Assembly: GCF_049200465.1 (NCBI RefSeq)
Contig: NZ_CP120836.1
Location: forward strand, 4,526,001 to 4,590,000
Source: Leptothermofonsia sp049200465
Lineage (GTDB): Bacteria; Cyanobacteriota; Cyanobacteriia; Leptolyngbyales; Leptolyngbyaceae
Length of the DNA stretch: 64,000 nucleotides
Direction of reading: 5' to 3'
Shown here: positions 41,977 through 51,165 of the stretch, piece after piece
Layout of the letters: the number at the start of each line of letters is the position of its first letter
Numbering within the stretch: the stretch's first letter is position 1
The notes under the pieces: generated by a model
Databases searched by the model: none
Seen by the model: only the letters and a program-made list of their open reading frames with translations
Told to the model about the DNA's origin: nothing
Translations under genes and position numbers: made by a program

Positions 41977-42600
41977 ATGACGGTGAACCTACTATCTACT
42001 GCTCAGCCTGCTTATCTGAAAATCCTTTCCGAAGCGGTTGCCGCCTTTAGAGGGGAATCATCCAATCGTCCTTCTGCTGATGCGGTAGTCAATGCTTTGC
42101 TCCAGGCAGAAAAAGCTGCCAAGCAACAGCGGCTGGTCTATCCTTTTCAACCTCTCCTCGGCCACTGGCAACTTTGTTTTGCAACTGGCACCCGCAAAGC
42201 CCGTCAACGGGGAGGAATCCTGTTAGGACGCGGCTGGTACATGCCAAAAGTAGCAAAGGCACAGATCTCGTTCAACGCCCTTGAGGGTTCAAGCCACGGT
42301 GAAATTGGTAATGAGGTTCGTCTTGGCCCACTCCTGGTAAAGTTTACAGGCCCTTGTAGATACCTGGGTAAAAAAAAAAATCTGCTGGCATTTGACCTTA
42401 CTCACATGCAAATTGCCCTGTTTGGGCGCACGCTTTATGGGGGTAATGTTCGTAGCAGCAAAATTCAGACGCAAGCCTTTGAGCATCAGCCAATTTCTAA
42501 ACTTCCCTTTTTTGCCTTCTTTCTAATAACTGAAGACTATATTGCTGCCCGTGGTCGGGGAGGGGGGCTTGCCATTTGGACACGGGAAAGGGGTAGATAA
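41977..42600 (+). CDS. Plastid-lipid-associated protein (fibrillin)-like
   Basis: 207 residues. The motif PLLGHWQLCFATGTRKA corresponds to the W-x-L-x-Y/F-x-T segment at the start of PAP/fibrillin domains, and the rest is beta-rich (ISFNALEGSSHGEIGNEVRL, LLAFDLTHMQIALFG) ending in FFLITEDYIAARGRGGGLAI. Fibrillins coat plastoglobules and thylakoid margins and bind lipids or quinones; cyanobacterial copies support photoprotection. The assignment is from pattern memory, hence moderate. Confidence 0.6.
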   Translation: MTVNLLSTAQPAYLKILSEAVAAFRGESSNRPSADAVVNALLQAEKAAKQQRLVYPFQPLLGHWQLCFATGTRKARQRGGILLGRGWYMPKVAKAQISFNALEGSSHGEIGNEVRLGPLLVKFTGPCRYLGKKKNLLAFDLTHMQIALFGRTLYGGNVRSSKIQTQAFEHQPISKLPFFAFFLITEDYIAARGRGGGLAIWTRERGR

Positions 42601-42690
42601 GTGGATGAGTAAATGCGAGGTAGATAAATGGATGCTCATCCGCTTATTCATCTATCCACCCTCCTCCTTCCTTTCCCTATCCCCTACTCA

Positions 42691-43288
42691 TTAAGTCGAT
42701 TCTTCATCACTGCCAGTACCACTGCCGCTATCCCTCCCTTGAAGAATGGTGACCACCACCTGGTCAGGTTCAACCAGGGCAGTGACCCCCCTCAGGCAGG
42801 GTTAATTCACGGACGTGAAGTGCATCTCCTACATTTAGCCCGGACACATCAATTTCGATGACTTCTGGAATCCGGTCTGGGGCGCAGCGAACATGGAGTT
42901 CGTTAATTTGCAGATCCAGGGAACCGCCGCCTGTCTTGACACCAGGAGCCTCGCCAACCGTGTGAATTGGAACATCAACATCTAGAGTCGCATGGGAACC
43001 AACTGAGAAAAAACTGAGATGATACAGAGTTCCCTTACAGGGATGGGATTGAACTTCTCTTAACAAAACCTTGCCTCTCCAGGGGAGGTCAGTCACGTTG
43101 ATGTCAATCAGGGTATTGTTGACGGAGGCATCCCGAATTAGCCTCTCCGCTGCTTTAGCAGGTACGGCCAGCGGAACCGATTCAACGCCGTTGTGACCAT
43201 ACAGTACGGCGGGGATCAGGCCAGAATGCCGCAGGGTATTTGCTTTGCTATTAGAAGAGCGGGTTTGACATTCAAGTGAGAGTTCCAT
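42691..43288 (-). CDS. rplY: 50S ribosomal protein L25 (CTC form), frameshifted near the C-terminus
   Basis: The ATG at 43288 (MELSLECQTRSSNSKA) is the usual L25/CTC start. The protein binds 5S rRNA: LRHSGLIPAVLYGHN, LLREVQSHPCKGTLYHLSFF, then the CTC beta domain (EAPGVKTGGGSLDLQINELH, VRCAPDRIPEVIEIDVSGLN). The frame as given ends early at 42770. Removing one G from the G6 run (C6 on plus, 42786-42791) restores TLPEGVTALVEPDQVVVTIL and an acidic tail to TAA at 42691. The restored end is family-typical, so an extra base in the homopolymer is likely, either by sequencing error or a recent mutation. If the shift is real, about 25 C-terminal residues are lost, outside the 5S-binding domain. Confidence 0.88.
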
Positions 43289-43392
43289 AGTTGTTGAGAA
43301 ATGCAATGGGAGCAAAGGGAATAGAGTGGGTAGAAAGAACCAAGTGGAAAAAATGGATCTAGTTTTGTTTCCTGCTTATCGACCTGCTGGTT

Positions 43393-44751
43393 TCAAACTT
43401 CTAACTTTTGATTACCCGTTTCAGTGTTAGCTGTGCCGTTCGTATACAGCAAGGCACGCTTGGGTCCGTGAATCGGGTCTTCTACGATGATGGTTTGATC
43501 ACGACTTGCACCTAAGGAAACGATCGCAATCGGTACCTCCATCAACTCCGCCAGCACTTTTAAGTAATCTAGCGCTTGTTTTGGTAGGTCATCCAGGGAA
43601 CGGCAGTCAGCGGTGGACTGCTTCCAGCCCGGAACGGTTTTGTAGATGGGCTGGCAGCGGGCAAACCGGCGAGAGTTGCTCGGGAAGTCATAGCAACGGT
43701 TGCCATCGACTTCGTAGGCGACACAGATTTTAATCTCGTCCAGTTCATCTAGAACATCCAGCTTAGTGATGGCGAGGCAATCCAGCCCATTGATACGAAC
43801 CGCGTAGCGACCAATGACGGCATCAAACCAGCCACAGCGCCGTTTGCGCCCGGTGGTTGTGCCAAACTCTGCACCGCGATCGCACAGGTGCTCTCCCATT
43901 GTGCCATGCAGTTCTGTTGGGAAGGGACCTTCGCCAACGCGAGTGGTGTAGGCTTTGGCTACGCCAATAACACGGTCAATCATGGTGGGGCCAACCCCCG
44001 TACCGACACAGGCTCCTCCAGCAACCGGATTGGAAGAGGTGACGTAGGGATAGGTGCCATGATCCAGGTCGAGCAAGGTTCCCTGAGCCCCTTCAAACAG
44101 GATATTGCGCCTGCGCTTAATCGCGTCGTAGATCTTCAGGGAGCTATCAATAACGTGGGGGCGGAGGCGATCGGCGTATTCCAGATACTCGTCAATAATC
44201 GCCTGTGGATCCAGGGGGGGCAATTCATAAAGCTTTTCTAGAATGACATTCTTATACTCTACGGTCCAGCGTAGTTTTTTGCGAAGTGACTCCCGATCCA
44301 TGAGGTCTATCACACGGATGCCGGTGCGCTCGGATTTGTCGGCATAGGTTGGGCCAATACCCCGTCCAGTGGTACCAATCTTGTGTTCCCCCCGGCGCTG
44401 CTCCGATGCCTGATCAATCAAGCGATGGTAAGGCATGGTTACGTGAGCGGTCTCTGAGATGAACAGATTTTCCGCCGAGATGCCTAGTTGCTCAAGCTGA
44501 TCCAGCTCTCCAATCAGTACTTGAGGATCAATAACAGTTCCGCAACCAATGATGCACTCAGTGTCTGGATAGAGAATTCCAGAGGGAATGAGATGCAACT
44601 TGAAAACCTGATCTTTAACAACAACGGTATGTCCGGCATTGACACCGCCTTGATAGCGAACTACCACATCCGCTGACTTACTGAGCAGATCGGTAATCTT
44701 TCCTTTTCCTTCGTCGCCCCACTGGGCACCCACTACAACAACGTTAGCCAA
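43393..44751 (-). CDS. purA: Adenylosuccinate synthetase
   Basis: 452 residues. PurA joins IMP and aspartate with GTP in AMP synthesis. It starts ANVVVVGAQWGDEGKGKITD (GDEGKGK phosphate loop, catalytic Asp and His of GHTVVV), with GTTGRGIGPTYADK and TKLDVLDELD. The start codon is TTG at 44749-44751: there is no ATG upstream in frame and the family N-terminus fits exactly. The C-terminus has a 10-residue variable tail. It lies 105 bases downstream of rplY's start on the same strand, and diverges from the adenosine-deaminase-like gene. Confidence 0.95.
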   Translation of the reverse strand: MANVVVVGAQWGDEGKGKITDLLSKSADVVVRYQGGVNAGHTVVVKDQVFKLHLIPSGILYPDTECIIGCGTVIDPQVLIGELDQLEQLGISAENLFISETAHVTMPYHRLIDQASEQRRGEHKIGTTGRGIGPTYADKSERTGIRVIDLMDRESLRKKLRWTVEYKNVILEKLYELPPLDPQAIIDEYLEYADRLRPHVIDSSLKIYDAIKRRRNILFEGAQGTLLDLDHGTYPYVTSSNPVAGGACVGTGVGPTMIDRVIGVAKAYTTRVGEGPFPTELHGTMGEHLCDRGAEFGTTTGRKRRCGWFDAVIGRYAVRINGLDCLAITKLDVLDELDEIKICVAYEVDGNRCYDFPSNSRRFARCQPIYKTVPGWKQSTADCRSLDDLPKQALDYLKVLAELMEVPIAIVSLGASRDQTIIVEDPIHGPKRALLYTNGTANTETGNQKLEV

Positions 44752-45019
44752 GAGTTTTTGTCAAGCTAGAGTTTGCACAAATGTCCATTATCAACAGCGC
44801 TTGACACGCCTGTCAATCGAAATCGAAAAAAATAGGTAATCTACAATACTCAGCAATTTTGCTGAAAGTCGTGTTAGATGCGGGGCAGTTCTTTGTGCAT
44901 TTTCTATGATCTAGATTAAGATGCTGCAAACCGTTCAGTGTTTATCGGCATTGGTCATTGGTAGAGGCAAAGTACCTGGGCAAGCATGGATTCAATTACT
45001 CTGAGAACTGTTTGACCGG

Positions 45020-46147
45020 ATGCTTTGCCCCAACTCCCTGTTGATGAATTTTGTACAATCCTTTACCTATAGTACCTATAGAGAGGTGCCCGTGGCTCTG
45101 TATGCTGAACTCCACCGCCACCTTGGAGGCTCTGTTGTACCTCGTATTCTGTGGCGGTATCTGCAACGTCATGATCCTGACCTGGCTCAACGATTTCCCA
45201 ATTATCTAGAGTTTGAGGATTTTTACACACGTCCTCGTAACACTTTGGATGAGTATCTGGAGTTACACACGCTGGTTGAAAGCGTGCAGACGGCAGAGGC
45301 TTTGCCCTACTTTGTGTACCGTTTGATGCGGGGTGCCTATATTTTCGAGAATTTGGCATACCTGGAACTGCGGTATACTCCCTATCTGCGGACGCCTGAG
45401 CACCTGCCCCAGTCTAACCGGATTGAATTGATGGCACAAATTGTGGAAATTGTAGGCAAGGCCAGCCGATTGAACGAGTACCCGATTGTTACCAGCCAGA
45501 TCCTTTGCATGCACTCGCGGTTGCCCTATGAGGTAAACCGGGCAATTGTCGACCTGGCTGCCCAATCACGTGATTACGTCTGTGCGATCGACTTAGCGGG
45601 GGGCGATATCCACTACCGCGATCGCCTGGATGAATTTGTGGAACTGTATGCCTATGCGCGATCGCTGGATATCAACACCACCGGACATCTGTATGAAACC
45701 CGTGAAGGTTGCTATCCAGAGTTGCTGCCCTATCTAATGCGAATTGGGCATGGCATTCAAATTCCACTCCATTACCCTCACTTGCTGAAGGAGGTGGCAG
45801 CGCGGGGGCAATGCCTGGAGGTTTGCCCCACCACCTATCCCAAAACGGGCACTCTGAAGGACATTTCTGAACTGAAGCTGGTGTTTGACCGCTGCTTTGC
45901 TGCCGGAGTCGATATTGCCATCTGCACAGACAATGCCGGACTCCATAACGTCCGGTTGCCGTTTGAGTATGAGAACTTACTGACTCATGACATCATTGGC
46001 TTTCAGGAGTTACAAGCCTGCCAGGATGCTGCCTTCCGTCATGCTTTTGCCTGGCCATACCAGCAGCGCCCGGCTTCATTGCTGAATGGGCTGCTGCAAG
46101 TAGAGGGCGATCGCAATCATTCTATTGCCGCTATACACCACGGCTAA
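45020..46147 (+). CDS. Adenosine deaminase-family metal hydrolase, divergent
   Basis: 375 residues from the ATG at 45020; a GTG at 45092 just before ALYAELHRHLGGS would give a shorter protein with a more family-like start. The metal motif H-x-H is AELHRHLGGSVVPRI, RIGHGIQIPL carries the next His, and ICTDNAGLH the Asp ligand. The usual HAGE motif is replaced by TTGHLYETREG, so the substrate may differ from adenosine. Divergent from purA, it could feed purine salvage. The last 17 bases overlap the convergent psb27. Confidence 0.8.
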   Translation: MLCPNSLLMNFVQSFTYSTYREVPVALYAELHRHLGGSVVPRILWRYLQRHDPDLAQRFPNYLEFEDFYTRPRNTLDEYLELHTLVESVQTAEALPYFVYRLMRGAYIFENLAYLELRYTPYLRTPEHLPQSNRIELMAQIVEIVGKASRLNEYPIVTSQILCMHSRLPYEVNRAIVDLAAQSRDYVCAIDLAGGDIHYRDRLDEFVELYAYARSLDINTTGHLYETREGCYPELLPYLMRIGHGIQIPLHYPHLLKEVAARGQCLEVCPTTYPKTGTLKDISELKLVFDRCFAAGVDIAICTDNAGLHNVRLPFEYENLLTHDIIGFQELQACQDAAFRHAFAWPYQQRPASLLNGLLQVEGDRNHSIAAIHHG

Positions 46148-46550
46148 TTGCTTGCTCAATCTGTTTGAATTCCATTTCCAGCCGATCCTTCAATTTTTGA
46201 GGGATCGGACGGTTGGGATAGGAACTGTAGTGCCCTGCTAAAGAATTTAGGGCTGTGCGCATAGTGGTGTAAGAATTCAACCGGGCAACGGACCCTTCCC
46301 GCCGATAGCGAGACGAAAAGTCATTAATCAATTGACGCGCCTGCGCCTGGACGGCTCCCTTTTCAGGCGAGTCATCAGGCAATTCAATTGCGTTTCTCAA
46401 TACATTTACGACTGCCAGAGTGTCCTGATTGTAGTCTCCGGTCATCCCAATAGAGCCTGCTGGTGCAGAAGAGCACCCCATGAGACCAATGCAAACAACC
46501 AGAACCAAAGAGAGCAGGCATGATAGATATCGCTTCATAAGCATTCGCAA
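46131..46550 (-). CDS. psb27: Photosystem II assembly lipoprotein Psb27
   Basis: 139 residues with a lipoprotein signal (VLVVCIGLMGC, lipobox Cys about residue 26). The mature four-helix protein matches Psb27: TGDYNQDTLAVVNVLRNAIE, LPDDSPEKGAVQAQARQLIN, RYRREG, MRTALNSLAGHYSSYPNRPI. Psb27 binds CP43 in the lumen during PSII assembly and repair, before the Mn cluster forms. It may be translated from MKRYLSC (residue 5). Its 3' end overlaps the adenosine-deaminase-like gene by 17 bases. Confidence 0.93.
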   Translation of the reverse strand: MRMLMKRYLSCLLSLVLVVCIGLMGCSSAPAGSIGMTGDYNQDTLAVVNVLRNAIELPDDSPEKGAVQAQARQLINDFSSRYRREGSVARLNSYTTMRTALNSLAGHYSSYPNRPIPQKLKDRLEMEFKQIEQAISRGV

Positions 46551-46932
46551 AACGACGGGACTACGTTCTAACCTTCCAAAAATTATAGGATTTTCGCTAT
46601 TGTACCGTGATTTAGGAAACTGAGGAGCGGTCCCTGGTTAGGAATGCAGGGAAAGGGTTGGATGAGTAGAAGAGTGATGGGGGGATGGGGTAGAGATCCA
46701 TTATTTGTGGTTAGTTGTTAGAAGGGGTAAAGGGGGAAGATGGATAGATCGGAGGAGGAGATTCACCCATTAATTCGTCCATATCCCCTCCCACTCCTTT
46801 AACCTTCTAACTTCTGTCTCCTGACTTTTGACTCCTGATTCCACGTGCAATAACAATAAAAAATACGTACCTGTTTCTTACGCACACGTCTAACGCTCCT
46901 ATCACTGAAGCAACTGATTGACTGTTTCAGGA
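46551..46932. other. Spacer with low-complexity DNA
   Basis: GGGTGGATG / GTTAGTTGTTAG and CTCCTGACTTTTGACTCCTG motifs fill 46660-46840. No gene is visible. It separates psb27 from pstB. Confidence 0.5.
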
Positions 46933-47739
46933 TTAACCGAAACGACCGCTGACATATTCTTTCGTAGCTTCTTGCTGCGGATTCTGGAAGATCACTTCTG
47001 TTCGGTCGTACTCTACGATATACCCAGTCTGCTGCCCTTTTTCGTTTGCCTGAACATTGAAGAAGGCGGTAAAGTCTGAAGCACGGGAAGCCTGTTGCAT
47101 ATTGTGGGTCACGATGACGATAGTGTAATTCTCTTTCAGTTCCTGAAGCAGGTCTTCGACTTTCAGAGTGGAGATCGGGTCCAGGGCAGAACAGGGTTCA
47201 TCCATCAAGATGACATCGGGCTGAACGGCGATCGCCCGGGCAATACAGAGACGCTGCTGCTGCCCACCCGACAAATCGGTGCCCATTGCCTTAAGCTTAT
47301 CTTTCACGTCATCCCACAGAGCTGCTTGCTTGAGGGAACGTTCAACCAATTCATCCATATCGCCTTTGAAGCCCAATAACCGTGGACCAAACGCAATGTT
47401 GTCGTAAATGGTTTTGGGGAAGGGGTTGGGCTTCTGAAATACCATTCCAATCTGGCGGCGCACCTCAACCGGATCAGTGTCTGGTGCATAAAGATCCTGG
47501 TCGTGGTAATAAATCTTACCGTTGATGTGAAATGAACTGATCAGGTCATTCAGGCGATTAAAGCAGCGTATCACCGTACTCTTACCACAGCCAGAGGGAC
47601 CAATGAAGGCAGTGATGGCGTTTTTGGGAATCTCAATGTTGACATCTCGAACGGCTTTGAAATTGCCGTAGTAGATATCTAGATTCTCTGTACGGAATAC
47701 GGTTTCGGTTTGGCGAGCAATTTGAAGATTGGAAGTCAT
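46933..47739 (-). CDS. pstB: Phosphate ABC transporter ATP-binding protein
   Basis: The ATG at 47739 (MTSNLQIARQTETVFR) gives 268 residues. Walker A is GPSGCGKST, the PstB-specific RCFNRLNDL follows, the signature is LSGGQQQRL, Walker B VILMDEP and the switch His lies in IVIVTHNMQQ. PstB powers high-affinity phosphate uptake with PstA and PstC. The gene follows pstA (130-base spacer of GAAGTTGAATA-type tandem repeats). Frames upstream of 47739 read through that repeat DNA. Confidence 0.94.
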   Translation of the reverse strand: MTSNLQIARQTETVFRTENLDIYYGNFKAVRDVNIEIPKNAITAFIGPSGCGKSTVIRCFNRLNDLISSFHINGKIYYHDQDLYAPDTDPVEVRRQIGMVFQKPNPFPKTIYDNIAFGPRLLGFKGDMDELVERSLKQAALWDDVKDKLKAMGTDLSGGQQQRLCIARAIAVQPDVILMDEPCSALDPISTLKVEDLLQELKENYTIVIVTHNMQQASRASDFTAFFNVQANEKGQQTGYIVEYDRTEVIFQNPQQEATKEYVSGRFG

Positions 47740-47868
47740 AGGTCGAAGTTGAATAAATATGAAGTTGAATAGAGGTTGAATAAATATTGAATTTGGTTTC
47801 AGCTGCAAGGGAAGAGCAATAGGCAATTACTTAGAATAGGGTTCGTACCTGTAGAAGCTCTGTAGAAG

Positions 47869-48768
47869 CTAACGTCTGCGTTGAGTCAATATCCGTGCAA
47901 CAATGCTAATTACCAAAACCAGAGTTACCAAGACCAAAGCCCCTGCCCAGGCAAGTTGCTGCTGGTTTTCATAGGGAACCGTCGAAAAGTTGTAGACCAG
48001 CATTGACATCGTTGCGGTGGGTTCCCAAAGCCCACCCTGCCAGATAGGTCTATTCCAGAACTGGTTAAACAACGCTGTGAATAGAACAGGAGCTGTTTCT
48101 CCAGCCGCACGCGCGATTCCCAACATTACTCCAGTCAGAATTGCTGGAACTGCAGCTGGCAAGACTATTTGTAGAGTAGTTTGAATTCGAGTTGCACCCA
48201 ACCCGATCGCGGCCTGCCGATAATCCATTGGAACAGCTTCCAGTGCCTGAGTTGCTGTCCTCACAATGGTTGGTAGCATTAGTACTGCCAGGGCAGTCCC
48301 ACCAGCAACTGCCGAAAACGTCCCGGTGCGAATTACAATCAGCGCATAGATAAATACCCCAATCACAATAGATGGGACACCGCTGAGAACGTTTGTGAAG
48401 AAGTTAACCCAGTAAGCCAGCTTTGTATCCCTTGCAAACTCTGCCAGAAAGATAGCTGCCATCATCCCAAACGGAATACTGATCAAAGATGCCAGCCCAA
48501 CCGTCAGCAGTGTACCGACAAAAGCATTGCCAAAACCACCTCCCTTAACCAGGGGTGGAGGCGGTAGCTTGAAGAAGAGATCCAGACGCAAATAGGCAAA
48601 TCCTTGAATCAGAACGTAGGAAAGAACCGCGATCAGAGGAATGAGTGCAATTACAGCACACAAGATCACTATCCCTGACATTACGCTGGAAAACAATGTT
48701 CGGGGCGAACTTAGGTTTTTCCTCAAGGTTCTTCCCGGAAAAGAAAAAGATAGATCCTGTCCGGTCAT
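47869..48768 (-). CDS. pstA: Phosphate ABC transporter permease
   Basis: 299 residues with six helices. The permease coupling loop EAVPMDYRQAAIGLGATRIQ and the PstA ending (WAGALVLVTLVLVISIVARI) are typical; the first helix follows LFSSVMSGIVILCAVIALIP. It pairs with PstC to form the phosphate channel. The segment PPPPLVKGGGFGNAF is in the first periplasmic loop. The 82-base gap to pstC suggests one transcript. Confidence 0.93.
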   Translation of the reverse strand: MTGQDLSFSFPGRTLRKNLSSPRTLFSSVMSGIVILCAVIALIPLIAVLSYVLIQGFAYLRLDLFFKLPPPPLVKGGGFGNAFVGTLLTVGLASLISIPFGMMAAIFLAEFARDTKLAYWVNFFTNVLSGVPSIVIGVFIYALIVIRTGTFSAVAGGTALAVLMLPTIVRTATQALEAVPMDYRQAAIGLGATRIQTTLQIVLPAAVPAILTGVMLGIARAAGETAPVLFTALFNQFWNRPIWQGGLWEPTATMSMLVYNFSTVPYENQQQLAWAGALVLVTLVLVISIVARILTQRRR

Positions 48769-48850
48769 CGTATATTCCTCTGGGCACCTACGTTCTTCAA
48801 ACTATGTTCTGTCTTAAGTGGTGAAGCTATCTAATCACTTCCCAACCTTG

Positions 48851-49804
48851 CTAGTATCTCAACCGAATCCGGCTGACAATGAATTCCGCTAGAACATTCA
48901 CCACTAGCGTTAGTAGAAACAGGACGATCGCAGCGTACATCAGAGAAGACATTAGCAGACCTCTTGCCTCGGCAAACTGGTTTGCTAGCAGCGAAGCAAT
49001 GGTTGAACCCTGCGCCAGAATTGAAGGAGAAGCAACGTTAGAGTTTCCAATCACCATGGTGACGGCCATTGTTTCGCCCATGGCTCGACCTAATCCCAGC
49101 ATTGCCCCACCCAGAATTCCAGCGGAGGCGGCGGGTAAAATTACTCTAAAAATAGTTTCCCAGCGAGTTGCCCCCAAACTATAGGCCGCCTGACGCAATT
49201 CCACAGGCACGGCTACCAGTGCATCCCGTGAAGTGGCTGAAATGATGGGCAAGATCATAACCGCCAGAATAATGCCTGCTACGTAAACGCCAGGCCCAGC
49301 TGGAGGGGTGCTAAACAATGGCACCCAACCAAAATTCTGATGCAGCCAGTTCCCGAACGGTTTAACAAACGGGATAAAGACGAAGATACCCCAAAGACCA
49401 TAAATCACACTTGGAATAGCAGCCAACAGTTCAATCAGAAATACAACTGGCTGCTTCAAACGAGGTGGCAAAAAGTCTTCACTTAAAAAGAGTGCAATGC
49501 CTACACCAATGGGAATCGCCAGGATGAGAGCAATCAGGGATGTAACGATCGTACCAAAGATCTGGGGCCATGCTCCATAGATATTGGCAACAGGATCCCA
49601 CCGGCTATTCACCAGAAAGCCCAAACCAAATTTCTGCATAGCAGGAAGAGCCTGAACACCAACCTGGAGGACAATCATGAAGAGTACGATGGCAATGGCG
49701 ATCGCAAACGCTCCCGTTAACCAAACAAAGCAGTTATCAATATGACGGGAGAGCTCGGTTCGTTTCCAAGAAGGAGTCGCCGAACGGTCTACTACTAGAG
49801 CCAT
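48851..49804 (-). CDS. pstC: Phosphate ABC transporter permease
   Basis: 317 residues with six helices. PstC features include FLVNSRWDPVANIYGAWPQI, FLSEDFLPPRLKQPVVFLIE, AAIPSVIYGLWGIFVFIPFV and the coupling loop VPVELRQAAYSLGATRWETI, GRAMGETMAVTMVIG. It is the first intact gene of this pst set; upstream, where pstS belongs, lies a pstS pseudogene. Confidence 0.93.
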   Translation of the reverse strand: MALVVDRSATPSWKRTELSRHIDNCFVWLTGAFAIAIAIVLFMIVLQVGVQALPAMQKFGLGFLVNSRWDPVANIYGAWPQIFGTIVTSLIALILAIPIGVGIALFLSEDFLPPRLKQPVVFLIELLAAIPSVIYGLWGIFVFIPFVKPFGNWLHQNFGWVPLFSTPPAGPGVYVAGIILAVMILPIISATSRDALVAVPVELRQAAYSLGATRWETIFRVILPAASAGILGGAMLGLGRAMGETMAVTMVIGNSNVASPSILAQGSTIASLLANQFAEARGLLMSSLMYAAIVLFLLTLVVNVLAEFIVSRIRLRY

Positions 49805-49979
49805 AAATCAGTTAAAAACCTTTTGAGAATGAGTCTGCCATACAAATCACAAACCCAAAAGCAAGATTATCACGCTGTCACTCCATCCCAGCAATTGGGC
49901 AATTGTATTAAAGATGTATTAAAAAATAGATTTTTTGCTGTAGCCCACCTCAATCGCAATGGAAGCAATGGGAGTAGAC

Positions 49980-50745
49980 TCAAATAAAGAAGTAGTTTGC
50001 TAACCCTACCTGAATCTTATCCAGGGTGGCAATCGCCTTAGACAAAACACCTGCCGGAGTAGGAAAATAGCCGAGTTCAATTGCAAACTTGGCACTATCA
50101 CTATAAGCTTACTTGATAAAGTTCTTCAGAGCGTCTGCTCTTGCGGGGGCATCGTACTTGTTGTCAAGAAACAACCAGGTTAAACCCGCAATTGGGCAAA
50201 CATCCTTACCTTCAGAGTTTAGTGCAAAGTCAGCGGGAATGGTTTGCCTCTCCAGAGCCTTAGCAGCCGATTCTGGAGAAGGTGTGATGAATTCCCCTAG
50301 CTTGTTCTCAATAGTTGCTATCTTCAGACCGTTTTCTTTGGCATGGGAGTATTGGTCTAGCCAATCGCTCTAGCCAGTTGCTGAACCGCAGCGGAACTCC
50401 CTCATTCCTCTTACCACCTGTTCCAGTAGGCTACTCTACAGTTTTACCAACACCAGCTTTACTAATTTGGGCAGGCTGCTTACAGGTATAGCGGTAGTCA
50501 TTGTGGTTAGGATGGGGTGCAGGGGTCCACCCCTGGCTGGGGGCGAAGCCCCCACTCCCTCTCTAATTTCAATGTCCTAATGCACCCGTGTAGAGCTCTA
50601 ATTGGTGAAGATACTGCCGGAGTGGTACTACCGGTATTAGCTGCTGGAGATGTGGTTGCAGCTGGTCCGAAGGATGTTGATACCAGAGCCAATGCTAGGG
50701 CGATCGCAGAGACGCAAAATGCTCAACGATTTACCTTTAGAAAAT
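49980..50745 (-). pseudogene. pstS: Phosphate-binding protein PstS remnant, split by a repeat
   Basis: On the minus strand a leader-like segment (FCVSAIALALVSTSFGPAAT, near 50680-50740) is followed by a family A repeat (50487-50600), then KAGVGKTVE-stop-PTGTGGKRNEGVP, SYAKENGLKIATIENKLGEF, QTIPADFALNSEGKDVCPIA, GLTWLFLDNKYDAPARADAL, KNFIK-stop-AYSDSAKFAIELGYFPTP and AGVLSKAIATLDKIQ to a TGA at 49980. These are PstS C-terminal motifs. The middle of the protein is deleted, several frames are used and two expected Trp codons (in VEWPTG and FIKWAY) are TAG and TAA. The gene cannot make a product. It sits exactly where pstS is expected upstream of pstC. Confidence 0.85.
50487..50600. repeat. Family A repeat (copy 6) inside the pstS remnant
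   Basis: TATAGCGGTAGTCATTGTGG, TTAGGATGGGGTGCAGGGGT, GGGGGCGAAGCCCCCACTCC and CAATGTCCTAATGCACCCGT. It lies between the leader and C-terminal pieces of pstS. Confidence 0.78.
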
Positions 50746-50814
50746 ATAATTTCTGTGGCTCGGTGAACTTCCTCTCTAAAACTATAGTTGAATCCGTAAA
50801 GATTGAATCCGTAA

Positions 50815-50860
50815 AGATTAAGGATAAGCTAGGCCGACAGGCTAATCAAAGCAGGTTAAC
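50815..50860 (-). promoter_or_regulatory. Possible degenerate Pho box upstream of the pstS remnant
   Basis: On the minus strand, GTTAACCT, ATTAGCCT and CTTAATCT occur within 46 bases upstream of the pstS leader; they resemble CTTAACCT units of cyanobacterial Pho boxes but the spacing is irregular (14 and 24 rather than 11). A direct repeat TTGAATCCGTAAAGA adjoins. Weak evidence. Confidence 0.22.
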
Positions 50861-51021
50861 TTTTAATAAAAATTAATTTTTTCAGATTAAAAACTGGAGA
50901 CGGTGGCGTAGTCCTAATCGGTTGAATTCACCGCTATATAAGCTAAATCCATTATTTAAGGCCACTTCAGAAACTGGCTCAGTACTGTGCTTAACTTTAC
51001 TTTTCGTTGGCTAGATTTTAG

Positions 51022-51124
51022 ATAGCGATAGCTACCAGTCCTAGGATGGGGTGCAGAAGTTCTACCCCTGAAGTCCCCACACCCCCTTAGAACCAATGTC
51101 CTAAGTGACCTGGCGACAGCTATA
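51022..51124. repeat. Family A repeat (copy 7)
   Basis: ATAGCGATAGCTACCAGTCC, TAGGATGGGGTGCAGAAGTT and AACCAATGTCCTAAGTGACC to CAGCTATA. It precedes the lipase gene by about 40 bases. Confidence 0.72.
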
Positions 51125-51165
51125 AAGTAGTTTCATGTCACTACAAACCCTCCCCAATTCTTCCA

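Noticed and set aside
50113..50373. Plus-strand 86-codon ORF
   Set aside because: It is the antisense of the pstS remnant, whose minus-strand translation is clearly PstS.
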